Positions 11,730-23,960 of a stretch of 64,000 nucleotides of DNA are shown one piece after another. This DNA comes from Mytilus galloprovincialis (Eukaryota; Mollusca; Bivalvia; Mytilida; Mytilidae). Position numbers and translations under genes: made by a program. Positions within the stretch are counted from its first letter, which is position 1, and every line of letters starts with the position of its first letter. The stretch lies in NCBI RefSeq assembly GCF_965363235.1, contig NC_134846.1, positions 91,010,571 to 91,074,570 on the forward strand, read 5' to 3'. The notes below the pieces were generated by a model that saw only the letters and a program-made list of their open reading frames with translations, was not told the origin of the DNA and made no database searches.

Positions 11730-12299
11730 ACAATAAACATCATTATTGTACAATCCTAAAATCTGCTTAAAAAACAAAAAGACATTTCGTAGGGATGACA
11801 TTAGGAACAACCACCCTTATGTACCATCTAAAGAAAAGAAGACAAGAGGGTGACGCTTTACACATAGGTCACAGGATACGAATGATAAATCCAGTCCTTT
11901 ACTCAAGTAGTGTGGTCAATCATCTGAATACCAGTTGAGAAAACATCTCTGCAGTCGAGGGGACACTTTATCTGTCCCAATAAATGAAAATTTTACAAAA
12001 AGTCTCCGCATCAAGAACTATTAAGCGTTGAGGGATATAACAACATGAACAAAAAATTGACGAAAACTTGAATAGTGACTCAAAAAATTCAGATAACGGG
12101 AAGAACTATTAACTTCTTTAAAAGCTTAAGGTTATGGGACGAAGTGGTTTCAGTCAAGTAAGTCTTAAAAAGGTACTACTACAAATTTACTTGGATTCAA
12201 ATATTCTCTAATTTCCACCTTAGAATCCTTTTTTACCATTTTGAATCAGATGTTTTTAGAAATACCTGGAAAACAATAAATCTTGCTGCAGTCTTACCC
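11730..12299. other. Intergenic, nothing recognised
   Basis: No exon, RNA gene or repeat family is recognised. Parts may belong to the decayed retroelement that becomes recognisable from about 12300. Confidence 0.4.
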
Positions 12300-12990
12300 C
12301 GAAGAACGAGCTGCAATGGAAAAAAATAACGATCCGATAAACATGATAAATCTGCCTACACTTATGATGATCTCAATCATGGCTGAACGTCAACCTGACG
12401 ATACAAGTTTCTACCGAAACTGATCTTGCAACAACATGCTTTGCAAGAAATATATATATATAACTGCTATAATTTGGTAGAAATACACAAAAACCGTTTC
12501 ATCAAATGTCTATTGTCAGATTTTTTTGTCCGAAATTCGTGAGGTAGTTGAGCAGGAAGTTCAATCGTTTCAGCCAACGGTCATCCGAATGAAATCTTGT
12601 CAATATGTTGATGATTTACCATCTCACATTAAAGACACAACTGATTATATGAGAAAAATGTAAGACTTAAATCCTCTTCCTGCCACACTTGTCTCTATGC
12701 ATGTCACCCCTCTTTACACGAATATTCCCCACGAAGATGGCATTGAGACATGCAAAGAAAAATGAGATTTTTGCCCAAAACAATCTCCTCCCATTGATTT
12801 TCTGGTCAAAATGCTCACGTTGGTACTGAAGAAATACAACTTCACATTAATTTGATGGATACTAATGACACTGCTATTGGTACCAAAATTACTCTATCGT
12901 AGGCTTACATATTTATGGGTAAATTTAAGAAATACATTTATAACTCATGCCAACACCATACACCATCCGAAATTCGAAATCACCTTGCTA
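12300..12990 (+). pseudogene. Decayed Penelope-like reverse transcriptase
   Basis: Short pieces in shifting plus-strand frames match Penelope-like element reverse transcriptases in order: AERQPDDTSFYRN, a stretch with VDDLPSHIKDTTDYM, then LYTNIPHEDGIETC, and further on an AIGTK...AYIFMGK stretch. In the family the third piece is preceded by a catalytic aspartate (MDVTSLYTNIPH); here that position is histidine. Several stops and frame changes lie between the pieces. It is an old dead copy with no GIY-YIG endonuclease part recognised. Confidence 0.7.
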
Positions 12991-12999
12991 CTTCTTTTC

Positions 13000-14303
13000 C
13001 CTACAATTGACATGATATAAACAGACCTAAATTCTATATGAATGGTTGTATGTGTCACATCTAAACTTACGGGCTCGATAAACAACATTAATATAAAAAT
13101 TATAATGAAATATCCCAATTTGTAAAAAGTTGTTTAAGGGTACAGTCAAAATTCTGAACGAAAATTTGAATTTATGATTGAAAGAATTTTTACATTCTTG
13201 GTATCATTTCAAAGAAGAAAATGACATTTTCATTGATATGGCAAACATTTTTAAAAACTCAAATTTTACAAGAAAATTTAACTACTCTTGCTACCGATTT
13301 AGTAAGTATGTTGTGTGAATATTTCATATTTATAATTTGTTTAACTATTTTTATATTCATTTGGAGGTGACGAAAAGAATGTTGAACCGAGTGACCACGT
13401 TTAAATTAAGGATATAGATCAAATTTGTTGAATTAGTGTATAGTTTGATTGAAACTTAAAATTTAACAGTCATTTAACTTTAAATGTTGGTTGTGCAACG
13501 CAGTTCAGGAAAATAATTATGCAATTATCTGTGGTCACAGTTGCAGGTAAATTACTTCCTATTTAAAACATTGATTTAATTTAGACTTTACCATTGTTAA
13601 ACATTTATAATAAGACTAAGGAATGGGTTCAAATTGCTAACCTTGAACGGATCAATGAAATATCTAACAAGCAGTATACATTCTATACCGATTCTTTGTA
13701 ATACTTTAGTAATATCTTCAGTAATATCTATCTGTCTTTTATGTACAGTTTTCAACTAACACGGTAAGGCCTTCCTCCAAACAAGAAATGTGTCTTATAA
13801 TTTAAGTGCAAAATATTAACATTTAATAATTTAGGTAAAGTAACTGATTATTTTGATAACACCCTTTCGATTATTATTTATGAATTATTCTTAAATAACT
13901 AAACATTTTGTATCTAAGTTTACACATGGCGTTTCACAAGTTCGTCATATTTTCTGTATGATTCGTGGGTGGATGGTTGATAGAACACCCACAATTCTTT
14001 TTAAGTTTATTATATATATATATGATAAGATGACTGCAGAATCATAATCCTCACCGCTGATTATTATCTTATCATATTCCGTAAACAAATATCAAAATTG
14101 CATATTTATACCAGGTTAGCGATTCAGGCTCTTAGTAGCCTCTTGTTTCATTGATAATTTGGGTTGTTCTTTAATGAAGAAACATACACATGTATTAACC
14201 AATATAGTGAGTGAAATGAGAGAGAAAGAGATGGAGAGAGAATTGAATTAAATCATTTGCGGGTAGAATTTCATTGAAATATACATTTTCAGACAGCGTT
14301 GCT
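13000..14303. other. Upstream region of chitinase gene 1
   Basis: No exon is recognised. A hairpin with two opposed GATAAG-type motifs lies at 14024-14084. A GA-rich stretch follows at 14205-14240. TTTTCAG at about 14286-14292, just before the start codon, may be the acceptor of an intron in the 5' untranslated region. No clear TATA box is seen. Confidence 0.4.
14024..14084. promoter_or_regulatory. Inverted pair of GATAAG motifs upstream of chitinase gene 1
   Basis: ATATGATAAGAT on the left and ATCTTATCATAT on the right are inverse copies about 35 bp apart, roughly 220 bp before the start codon. TGATAAG is the classical GATA-factor site. Use as a promoter element is an inference only; it may be a chance palindrome next to a TA run. 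Confidence 0.3.
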
Positions 14304-17300
14304 ATGATTCGGACCGGTGTTTGTTTGATACTATGCTTACACTGTGAAGGTAAGTCTGTAACTTATGTAGCCGGTAAGTAGGATATATGTTATTCGCTAC
14401 TCAAAACAAATATGATATATACTGTACATGCACACATGTAATTGCCTTCTATAGACACAGAGGAGCTTTCGCCAAATCTATATGTGGTGTTGCCCCACTA
14501 AGGATTGATACTGGGAGATATGCACATATAGTTTTATAATACAGAGTGTGTTATACATATGATGGTTTTATTAAAGACGAATTTCATGTTTTATTAAATT
14601 TCCTCTTTTTGACGATTTAGGAAACCATTCATGTTACGTTGCTGAAACATTTAATAAAAATTTAGATACCTGACAACCAAACTTTATATTTTTATTCTCA
14701 GATGTAAAAATGATACGTGTGTGTACGAAAACCTGTTATTCAATGTTAAGAAGACCTCCACATTTTAGTACTTTATTTCATATTGTTTAATGTAACGTAT
14801 CTTATATTCATATCAATAGTATCTCATAACTCTGTTTAGAAGGTTTTCATTTCATGTAGTATTGTTTTACAATTTGTAAATACCGATTGTACTTGTTGAA
14901 GGATGATACTTTAATAATATAATATTAAATTGAAGTGCACAACCGTCTTGAAATAACTGAATATACTTTGCTCGAAATCAAAACAATTTACTTACATAAG
15001 GGTATGAGTAAAAGAGGGAAAATATATGGAATAAACGTGATCCGACAATGAAAAGTGACGTTTTGGTTGACTAATCTAAATTGATATCAGAACGGTAAAG
15101 CAATTTTATCTATAGTGCTGAAGTTTGACAATGTGTAAAATCAATGTAAAAAAGTAAAATAACAAATATTACCTATAATATCAATGTAATAACTTGAATC
15201 CTTTTACAGTTATTTCTAGTTACAAAAGAGTCTGCTTCTTCACGAACTGGCCACAATATCGAACCGGTATTGGAAAATATACGGCGGATAAAATTGATCC
15301 ATTTTTATGTACCCATGTAATATATGCATTTGCCAAAGTGTCTGGGAATACTATCCAGCCATATGAAGAAAATGACATCACCAAATCCAGTAAGTTAATA
15401 ATGATTGTACCACTGTTACTACCAGTGCTTTTTTTTTTTTATTTCTTTATAAAGAACCAGAAATGTAATTGTAAAAGAAAGACACAAAATGAACGAATAA
15501 TTCAATGAAAGCACTAAGGGTTGAGTCAATGTTGTTGGTCCATATCAGTATTGGAGACAAAGTTTTGAGCAATCAGCAATCGTCTATTGTTGATTTGTGT
15601 TTGAACAGCACAGCTTCAACTGCTATTGGTTGATGGATAGCGACTCTATCACAAATTTTAACCAACCTAGGAAAAGTTTGCCTACCTGTTATCATGATAT
15701 TTTGTTCTGACTCCGAGTCTACCAGTTTGCTCTAAATCCTATAAATACTGCTTTCCTTTTGGCGTAGACAAGTTGTGTACAGATTTTAAGTCTCTAGGTT
15801 GAGAATGATTACTTAGATTTGCTCAAAAGCAAAGAAAAAAGTCAAAAGAGCGTACTACAGACAACAAAACACTAAAATGACAACACTGCAAAAATGTGCA
15901 TAAAACAAAGATTACTTTTGTATACTCTTTTTTAAGGTAAAGGTCAGTATGAAATGACCAATGAACTCAAATTAATAAATCCGGAATTAAAAGTTCTCTT
16001 AGCTATTGGCGGATGGAATCATGGAAGCGGACCATTTTCTACATTGGTGTCCGACCAGTTAAACATGGACGCATTCGCACAGAACTCATTGAATTATCTC
16101 AGAACACATGGTTTTGACGGCCTTGACATTGACTGGGAGTATCCTGGTAGCAGAGGTAGCCCTTCAGAAGACAAATATAGATTTACAACATTGATAAAAG
16201 TAAGTTACACATTATTATACTTGATTGTAAATAAGATTATGAATAAGTAAGGTGTTCCCTTATACTTTTTTAAATAAATGATGTATTTTTCATAAGCAAC
16301 TTTTAAGAGCCACCATGCAAGAGCTTGACATAAGACCTCCAACCATAAATACATCGCAATAAAACAAACTCCAAATGATCTAAATGGATTTAACATACTT
16401 AGTATTTTAAAGGATAGTTGTATTATAACTTGAATTAAAGCTTAAAATTGTTTTTTTTTTGCAGACATTACATTCAAAGTATGACAATGAAGAGTTAACA
16501 TCCGGGCGGTCACGACTGTTATTAACAGCTGCTGTTTCAGCAGGCAGGGGAACAATAGAATCTGCATATGAAATCGACCAAATATCACTGTAAGTAAACA
16601 ACTTGGTTATGTCTGTTATGAAATAAGGGGATACATTAGTTACCGAGGAGGAGAAGGGGTACCCTCACAAGATTAACACAACGGATAATAGAAAATAATA
16701 TATATGTTGGATCCACTATACTTGTAACTGTTAAAATTTGCATTCACAAAATACACTTTACTTTTATATATCACAATGTTTGTCTAAAAAATGAATCTGA
16801 CTAATTAGTATCTGAAATTATGTCTTCCTTGACAAAATAGACAAAATTGGATAAACTATCTAAGACAGCACAGCATCAAAATTGCGTATTGGTTACATAC
16901 TTTCCTACTCCAAATTGAAAAGTCAGTCCTACGGTTATCATATATATATATTCTTATTTAATCGAAGTTCGCTATATATTGACATACGCAGGGAGCAGAC
17001 AATAATGAGTCTTCCGAAATTAACCCAAAGAAACTTACATAAATATTAACAGCCATAACTGTCCATTCCTAGATTAATATATTTTTCAGATTTATACGAA
17101 AAACTCTTCACAAAAAATTTAGACAAAAGAGACGGTTTTTCTGTGCTCTATTATTAATTTTCTTGCAATGAAAGAAATCTATGTATTACTGGTAAACTAT
17201 TCAGGGATTTCGTAACCACAAATCACTTGAAACCTAAACTCAATCTTTCTAGAGATACATCCATTTGGCTTGGAATTTTATCTGTAGATTACTCATTTCA

Positions 17301-20300
17301 CACGGTATGGCACATCTGCAATTTTACAGGACCTTTAAAAGCCGACTTTACGGTATTGTGTCATCTAATGTTTGAAGACCGTACGGTTGCTTATAATTGT
17401 TTGCATCTACTTTTGAACTTTGGTTGGTAGTTGTCTCATTTACAATTATATCATATCTTTATCAAAAAAAATCAAAAACATATGATGATATAACACTTAA
17501 AACCTCTTTATTGGCCGTTATGTTTTCAAAGTATTTGACAGGTTTCTGATCTAAAACAGTATCGTTTAAAAAAAAAGAAAAAAACACACTTCTGTTTAGA
17601 AAAGTAATTACTATTTCTAAAATGATATTTATATAAAAGTGCAAATAATTTTTTAGAATACTGTAAACAAAATATTTAATATGTATTTTCAGATATTTGG
17701 ATTTTATAAATCTAATGACATACGATTTTGTTGAAGATTATGACACAGTAACAAGCCATCACAGTCCATTTAATGACTCAGCAATTTTTGGCTTCAACGT
17801 TGTAAGTGTGGATAAAAATTATCAGAAGATCATATTTCCAGTCGATGTTAACATGTTGTTCTAAAATTGTACTTTTACCCCAATCTCCCATGTAAGACCC
17901 AACATGTTTTATTCTACCATTTTTCTGTATATGCCTTTAACAAACCAGAAGCATGAAGTGTATACTGTTAAACATTGTTGGATGTTCTTTTGCTTTTGGT
18001 TTAGTTATTAACCTAAATAAAGTCGTTGATTTTCTGTTATATATTGGTATTGGTACACTTTAATGTTGCAATTTAGTTTTTTAGTAACCTCGAAATATTG
18101 ATAACTTCTATATCCATGCAAACATACACCTTCTATTCTGATTTACACGCTTTACAATAATGTACTTATTGCAGGATTATGCAGTTAAAATGTGGTTAGA
18201 TGGAGGAGCACCGAAAGAAAAACTGATCATGGGGTTTCCTACATACTGAAGATCTTTCACATTAAGTAATGCCATGGAAACAGGATTAGGGGCGCCAGCT
18301 ATTGGTCTTGGTACAGCTGGACCTTATACCGGAGAGAGCAGTGTGTTGGCTTATTATGAGGTAAGATTTTGTATGCAATTATACCAAAAGTTACCGCAAC
18401 TAACCAATCATACTTATGATTGCCAATGGTTTGGCTATATTGATCATCACGTCTTAAGGTCTTGATCATCCTGTTTGGATGTACGCTTTCCTCTAAAAGC
18501 TAACCCATGAAAAGTGCGTAATAGCGTTTTACATTTATTATAGAACATATAAAAGCACCAAAACAATAGAGTGATGAACAGATGAGTCTTTTAGCCTGAG
18601 TCAGCTGAAATCTCAAGATTTTAGTGAAATGAAAGTATTTCTCTACTGGAATATCAAAACCAAAATATACCTTTTCGAACATTCCATTAAAAAAAAACCT
18701 TCTACTATTATTAAAATTGAACCCTGAAGTCCACTATCAAAGTTAATTAAAACAAATCACATCATCCTAAGTGGTAATGGGGAAAAAACACTCTGAAAAG
18801 ACAGTATATTCAGTGAAGATAATGAAATTGTAAAATGTCTATTTTTCTTACTAAGATATGTTCAAAAATACAATCAGAGAACTGGACAGAGGTGTGGCTT
18901 GACAAACAACAAGTGCCATATGCCTATCATGGAAACCAGTGGGTTGGGTTCGATAATCTTAGAAGTATTGAAATAAAGGTGAGAGTTAAATAACTTAAAT
19001 GCCTGTTCCAAGTCAGGAATATGACTGTTGTTATCCATTCGTTAGATGTGTTTGAGCTTTTAATATTGCCATTTGATTAGTGACTCTCCTTTTTTTGAAT
19101 TTTTCTCTGAGTTCAGTATTTTTGTGATTTTACTTTTTACAATATCTAAGATTGATGTTCCTTAATTATAGTCTTACACAAATAGTATTGCCAGAATATT
19201 TTAATGAAATTTTATGTTGTCTTATTCATGTCTGAATTATTTATCAAACTAGTCAGTATTTGTCGAAATTATACTAGTTATGTGCCGTTGGTTTATAATG
19301 TTTTTTCACTGTTATATCAGTTTTAAACTCTTATGATTTTATACGCATATACCTTGTCAAACAATATGCCAACAAACAATTTGGCAATATATGTTTTTGA
19401 TATCTTTTCTGAATTAACAGCTTCTTTCTTGTCGTAGCCTTTGCAGGGTGATTCACTGAGTTGCTCAATATATACAAATAAATGTAAAAACAAAATAAAA
19501 AGATATACCTTAAAGGTAATTTGAAAAATGGAAAGTTCTCAAAACTTGTCAAAACCCAATGCCCTGCTCATCAAATATGAAAATGTTCTTTAAAAAATAT
19601 TATTCACATATTATTAAGGTTTTAGTTGATTATAGTTATCAAAGGTACTAGGATTATAATTTAATACGTCAGACGCGCGTTTCGTCTACATAAGACTCAT
19701 CAGTGACGCTCAGATCAAAACAGTTAACAAGCCAAACAAGTACAAAGTTTAAGAGAATTTAGGACCAAAACTTTCCAAAAGTTGTGCCAAATACGGCTAA
19801 TGTAATCTACTCCTGATAAGAAAAGCTTCTTGAAGTGTTTCCCTCGGTTTTGGATTGAAACCCTGATTTGTTATAGCTTAATCGATTTATGACTTTTGAA
19901 CAGCGGTATACTAAAGTTGCCTTTATTTATATGTATTTTCAGGTAAACTACATAATATCAAACAATTTAGGAGGAGCTATGGTATGGGCCATTGATTTTG
20001 ATGATTTTAATGGCATCTGTGGAAATGGTGCTTACCCATTGATTAGTAAAATGAAAAATATGTTCAACGCTTCTTCTCATGAATATATTTCAACAGCAAC
20101 ACCATCAACTGAAGATATAAATTCTAGTAAAACATCTGATGATACTCTTACAGAAACCATTTATAAATCTACAGAACGTTTTTTCAATGACATATTCTCA
20201 ACTAAAGATACTACAACAACTCCAGTATCTAGTAAAACTGATAAACCAAGCAGTCATTCAACTCAAGATATTATCTTAACGAGAGAATCAACAGCTCATG

Positions 20301-22559
20301 ATACCCCTACTGATAGCCCTACTGATACCCCTACTGATAGCCCTACTGATACCCCTACTGATAGCCCTACTGATGTCCCTACTGATAGCCCTACTGATGT
20401 CCCTACTGATAGCCCTACTGATGTCCCTACTGATAGCCCTACTGATGTCCCTACTGATAGCCCTACTGATGTCCCTACTGATAGCCCTACTCAAATACAA
20501 ACTGCGCAAACAACAAGCTATACATCAGATACAAATATGGAATCAACAGACAAATCAACAAAGCAATCCAGTGAAATGCTAAAAACATTGACAGAGAGGC
20601 TAAATTCAACAGTCTCAGAATTAACCACAAAGTCCGAACAATTTAACTGGACAGATAAAACGTCGACAGAAGTATCGTCATCTGCCACCAAACTGTTGAC
20701 AACATTTAATGACTCTTTATTACCAACAATTATAACTGATACGTCAAGTGTTGATACTACAGAACCAGTCCCAACGAAATCAGGATCAATCTCGTTGACA
20801 GAAACAGACCATACAGAAGTTACATTATCACCAAGTTCCACAACAACATCAAAGTTAAATGTTCCAGATTCACAAGAATATTCCAGAGGTATTTATACAT
20901 CATTAAGATAAAATAAGATAGTTGTTGTGTAAATCAATTTTAAACACACACAAGAGAGTAATGTCTATTGTAAGTCAGGAATATGACAGTTGTCTTCCAT
21001 TAATTGGTTAATGAAGTCTAACATTTGTTTTATATGGACTTCCCTCTTTTTTAAGAGGGACGTAATGGGAGGGGGGTATCTGCACGGACGAACGTGAAAT
21101 GAAATTGCCATTTCACGATGAACGAACAATTAAAAATGTCTTGCACGTTAATCTTTTTACCGATTTCACGAAACACGGCGAATAACGAACACTTTTCACA
21201 GCTGCACGTGAAATAAAAATGGCAAAACACTTTGCACGAAAATAACCCGTTATCACCGTCTTTTAAGTTTACCTTGGACCTTTTTTTTTTTGAATTTTTG
21301 TCATACATTTTTGTTGTACATGTGTCTTTCTCCATCCGAAGCATACCACACTTTTTAAACATATCAAAACTAAATAAATCATTTATTTGAATTTTAGAAT
21401 GAAGGGAAAATAATATCAATTTGAAATCACTAAAAAATTGTGGACACTCCTGCTAACACACAAACGTCAAACAACATTGCAAATCATAAAAAAAGATAGA
21501 AGAAACCAAAAGGAAAATGACATACAAGCTTTTGAAAATTGTTCAGAAGTTGAGACAGTTAACCGTTCAACAAACTTTGTGAAGATCACACCAGACCTAT
21601 GAAACTCGCGATTCTAATAGTCCTTTGATCGATGTAACTCTGCCTGAGTTTTAATTTAAAGATTTATATCATTTCAATCATTTCGGAAGAACGTTCGTAT
21701 ACGTAACATAGTATACATGTCTATTTCAGACCCATGATTTTTTTTTATCATGAATGCAGTTCATTGTTTTTATTTTTATTTTCCATTGATTGATTAATTC
21801 ACGAGAACATTTATCATTTATGTTTATAATGATTTTCGACAAGATCTTTTTTTCTGAATCTCTTAAAATTGAGGAGTATTTAAATAGTTTTACAGATTGT
21901 CAGAAAATGGTATTTTTTATTTCGGAATCAAGATATTATAAGATTATATGCAAAAACCTGTAATTTTATTTTGAAAAGACGCCGAGAAGTTTTATATTGT
22001 AAATAATAATAGAATAATTATGTTGTATACTTTTACCTTTCATGTTTGATATTTATAATGTACATACATATTGTTTTAGTTGTAATCGTCTCTCATAAAT
22101 ATGTAAAGATTGGCTTATGTATACAAAATGTATCTTTTATAAATGTATTGTGTAATTTCAGTGGCGGATCTAGACATTTTCAGAAGTGGGGGGCCCGCTA
22201 CCATCACGCTTCAGTGATTCCCTTTATAATCAACCAAATTTTTTTCTCAAAAAGGGGGGTGGTGGCCCCCTGCCCCTCCTAAATCCGCCTCTGAAGTTTA
22301 TACATAAGGAGAGACGTAAATAAAATATTGAATTGAATTGTATAACAAACTTAAAGAAACTGTATTTGATGTTTTTTTAATTTCAGATTTAGTAAAAGAT
22401 TTGGACAACAAATATATTATTTTTGTTTTGTCAGGGCTGCTGTTTTTATCTTTGCTAGTTAATATCGTTCAATGTTTGCGTTCGCGAAAAGAAGACGGCG
22501 ACGAGAACTGTTCTTGTATAGGAAAACACAAACAGACTTTACATCTGACTAAGTTATGA
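14304..22559 (+). CDS. GH18 chitinase with Ser/Thr repeat stalk and C-terminal membrane anchor; in-frame TGA
   Basis: Nine exons with consistent phases: 14304-14349, 15210-15389, 15937-16199, 16465-16589, 17693-17801, 18175-18360, 18856-18978, 19943-20888, 22387-22559. The product would be about 716 residues. It has a short signal peptide ([12 protein letters not shown]) and a GH18 barrel. The catalytic motif is [11 protein letters not shown] with Glu near residue 143, followed by MTYD in exon 5 and [10 protein letters not shown] near the barrel end. A long Ser/Thr/Pro-rich stalk holds eight 8-residue repeats. The last exon encodes a hydrophobic segment ([18 protein letters not shown]) and a short basic, Cys-containing tail. 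GH18 enzymes cut beta-1,4 bonds of chitin; this one would act at the cell surface. No chitin-binding domain is seen. TGA at 18247-18249 (about codon 266) replaces the glycine codon of the usual YGRSF motif, so this copy is truncated unless the base is an error. AATAAA is at 22760. Everything else is intact. Confidence 0.85.
19635..19830 (+). repeat. Family A repeat in the last large intron of chitinase gene 1
   Basis: It contains CGTCAGACGCGCGTTTCGTC and GACTCATCAGTGACGCTCAG. A family C fragment follows at 19885-19930 and ends only about 12 bp before the acceptor of exon 8. Confidence 0.85.
20300..20491 (+). repeat. Coding minisatellite: eight 24 bp units in the chitinase stalk
   Basis: Eight in-frame 24 bp units encode three DTPTDSPT followed by five DVPTDSPT. 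The two variants are in separate blocks, as expected from stepwise unequal exchange or slippage. The product is rich in Thr and Ser with regular prolines and is a likely site of O-glycosylation. Confidence 0.95.
20930..22158. other. Last intron of chitinase gene 1
   Basis: It contains a partial family E repeat (20950-21060, reverse) and then an unusual stretch (21060-21260) with repeated TTTCACG, GCACG and GCACGTG motifs, probably another dispersed repeat. The rest up to the inverted-repeat element at 22159 is AT-rich with no exon seen. Confidence 0.5.
22159..22293. mobile_element. 135 bp inverted-repeat element (MITE-like)
   Basis: It begins CAGTGGCGGATCTAGA and ends TAAATCCGCCTCTG, which are inverse copies with few mismatches; the interior has G-rich and C-rich arms. 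It sits about 95 bp before the transmembrane exon of chitinase gene 1. Confidence 0.65.
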
Positions 22560-22949
22560 CCAAGGACAATTCATATGTATTTGAATAGGGATTTTCCGTT
22601 TTGAATTTTCCTCGGAGTTTAGTATTTTTTTTATTTTCTTTTTTCAGTATCATCTGAATCAATTCTATACTTAATCTTCATTAAACTATAATTGATTTAC
22701 AGCTGCACTTTGGGAGATTTTATGTTTAGAATTAGATGCAGTGGACATATTGACTGTTGAATAAACGGAAAATAGAAAGAACACGTCTTCGTTAGTCCTC
22801 CCATAGCTCTGACATCGCTTATAGATGTCGTTATACAATAACAATGTCAATGTACAGATGAACAATTTTCTAAATGATTTAATTCAACAGTTTGGTCATT
22901 ATAACTTGTGGGTTTTTTCTGTTTTCATCTTATTAAAAATTATTTATCT

Positions 22950-23150
22950 TAATTAGTTATCAAAGGTACCAGGATTATAATTTAGTACACCAGATGCACG
23001 TTTCGTCTACATAAGACTCATCAGCGACGCTCATATCAAAATATTTAAAAAGCCAACAAGTACAAGGTTGAAGAGCATTGAGGATCCAAAATTTCTAAAA
23101 GTTGTGCCAAATACGTCTAAGGTGATCTATGCCTGGGATAAGAAAATCCT
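22950..23150 (+). repeat. Family A repeat
   Basis: The diverged core CCAGATGCACGTTTCGTC and the GACTCATCAGCGACGCTC box are visible. It lies between the two chitinase genes. Confidence 0.8.
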
Positions 23151-23254
23151 TAGTTTTTCAAAAAAAACATACCATTAACAAAATATTAAGGTCCGATTTA
23201 TATCATGCACTTAACGCAGGAGTCATGAAGGCTTTATTTTCTCTTATAAAAAAA

Positions 23255-23400
23255 GAACTCATAAATAAAGACAACAGTAGTATACCGGTGTTCAAAAGTC
23301 ATAAATCGACCGAGAGAAAATAAATCCGGGTTACCAGCTAAAACTGAGGGAAAAACATAAACTATAAAAGGAAAACAAAGGAACAACAGGATCTTTGGAA
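23255..23400 (+). repeat. Family C repeat
   Basis: It contains GTTCAAAAGTCATAAATCGA, then AATAAATCCGGGTTACCAGC and an A-rich end. Further copies are at 24845-24990 and 28780-28925, with reverse fragments at 19885-19930 and 46560-46605. Confidence 0.75.
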
Positions 23401-23439
23401 AGCAACAAAATAAACACCAACATACATAGACAAACATAC

Positions 23440-23960
23440 AACATATTGCAACTAGAAATGGCTCACGAATCAATAGATAGAGGGTTGCGGCTCACAAGGA
23501 GGCTATTAGACCAAAAGTTCCAAATGGTGAAGTTCAAATCATTTCTTCGTAAATTTAACGCACGCCATCACGAGTTGGTTGGCCGTTATGGAATAACCGT
23601 TTCACACCTGATATCGGATATGTTCCTTATGTCGTAATTGGTATTTCCTTCCCTTTTCCCGAATGTGACCTACCGAATTAGACTATTCATCGTTTTTTTA
23701 ATAAATGAGCAAAACGACGGGTGAAACATGTAGAGCAGGATCTGCTTACCCTTCCGGAGCACCTGAGATCACCCCCAGTTTTAGGTGGGGTTTGTGTTGC
23801 TTAGTGTTTAGTTTTCTATGTTGTGTGTTGTTGTTCTATTATCTATATGTGTGTCTTTTTCTTTTTTAGCCATTTCGTTTCAAGTTTATTTTCGATCTAT
23901 GCGTTTGAGTTTGACTGCTCCTCAGGTATCTTTCGCCCCTTTTTTTTTTACTGACGTTCA
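23440..23960 (+). pseudogene. Reverse-transcriptase C-terminal fragment and 3' end (family R)
   Basis: The frame encodes a stretch including LTRRLLDQKF, KFKSFLRKFNARHHELVGRY and GITVSHLISDM and ends near 23637. The family R 3' sequence follows, with ATCTGCTTACCCTTCCGGAG. The same C-terminal motif (RKF..RHHELV.RYG) is in the fragment at 33420, and the preceding part of the protein is visible at 63480-63960. It is truncated at the 5' end, as is usual for target-primed retroelements. Confidence 0.7.

Noticed and set aside
11551..11810. Two overlapping minus-strand frames across the CATAA and AAACAAA tracts
   Set aside because: They are low-complexity translations (repeats of MLCYV and FCFCF type) of a microsatellite, with no protein character.
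18247..18249. Selenocysteine or stop read-through at the chitinase and THAP TGA codons
   Set aside because: Both align with glycine codons of conserved motifs, no Cys equivalent is expected there, and no SECIS-like hairpin was recognised.
20288..20582. Antisense and second-frame readings of the 24 bp coding repeat
   Set aside because: They exist only because the 24 bp unit has no stop in any frame; the sense frame is in phase with the chitinase exons on both sides.
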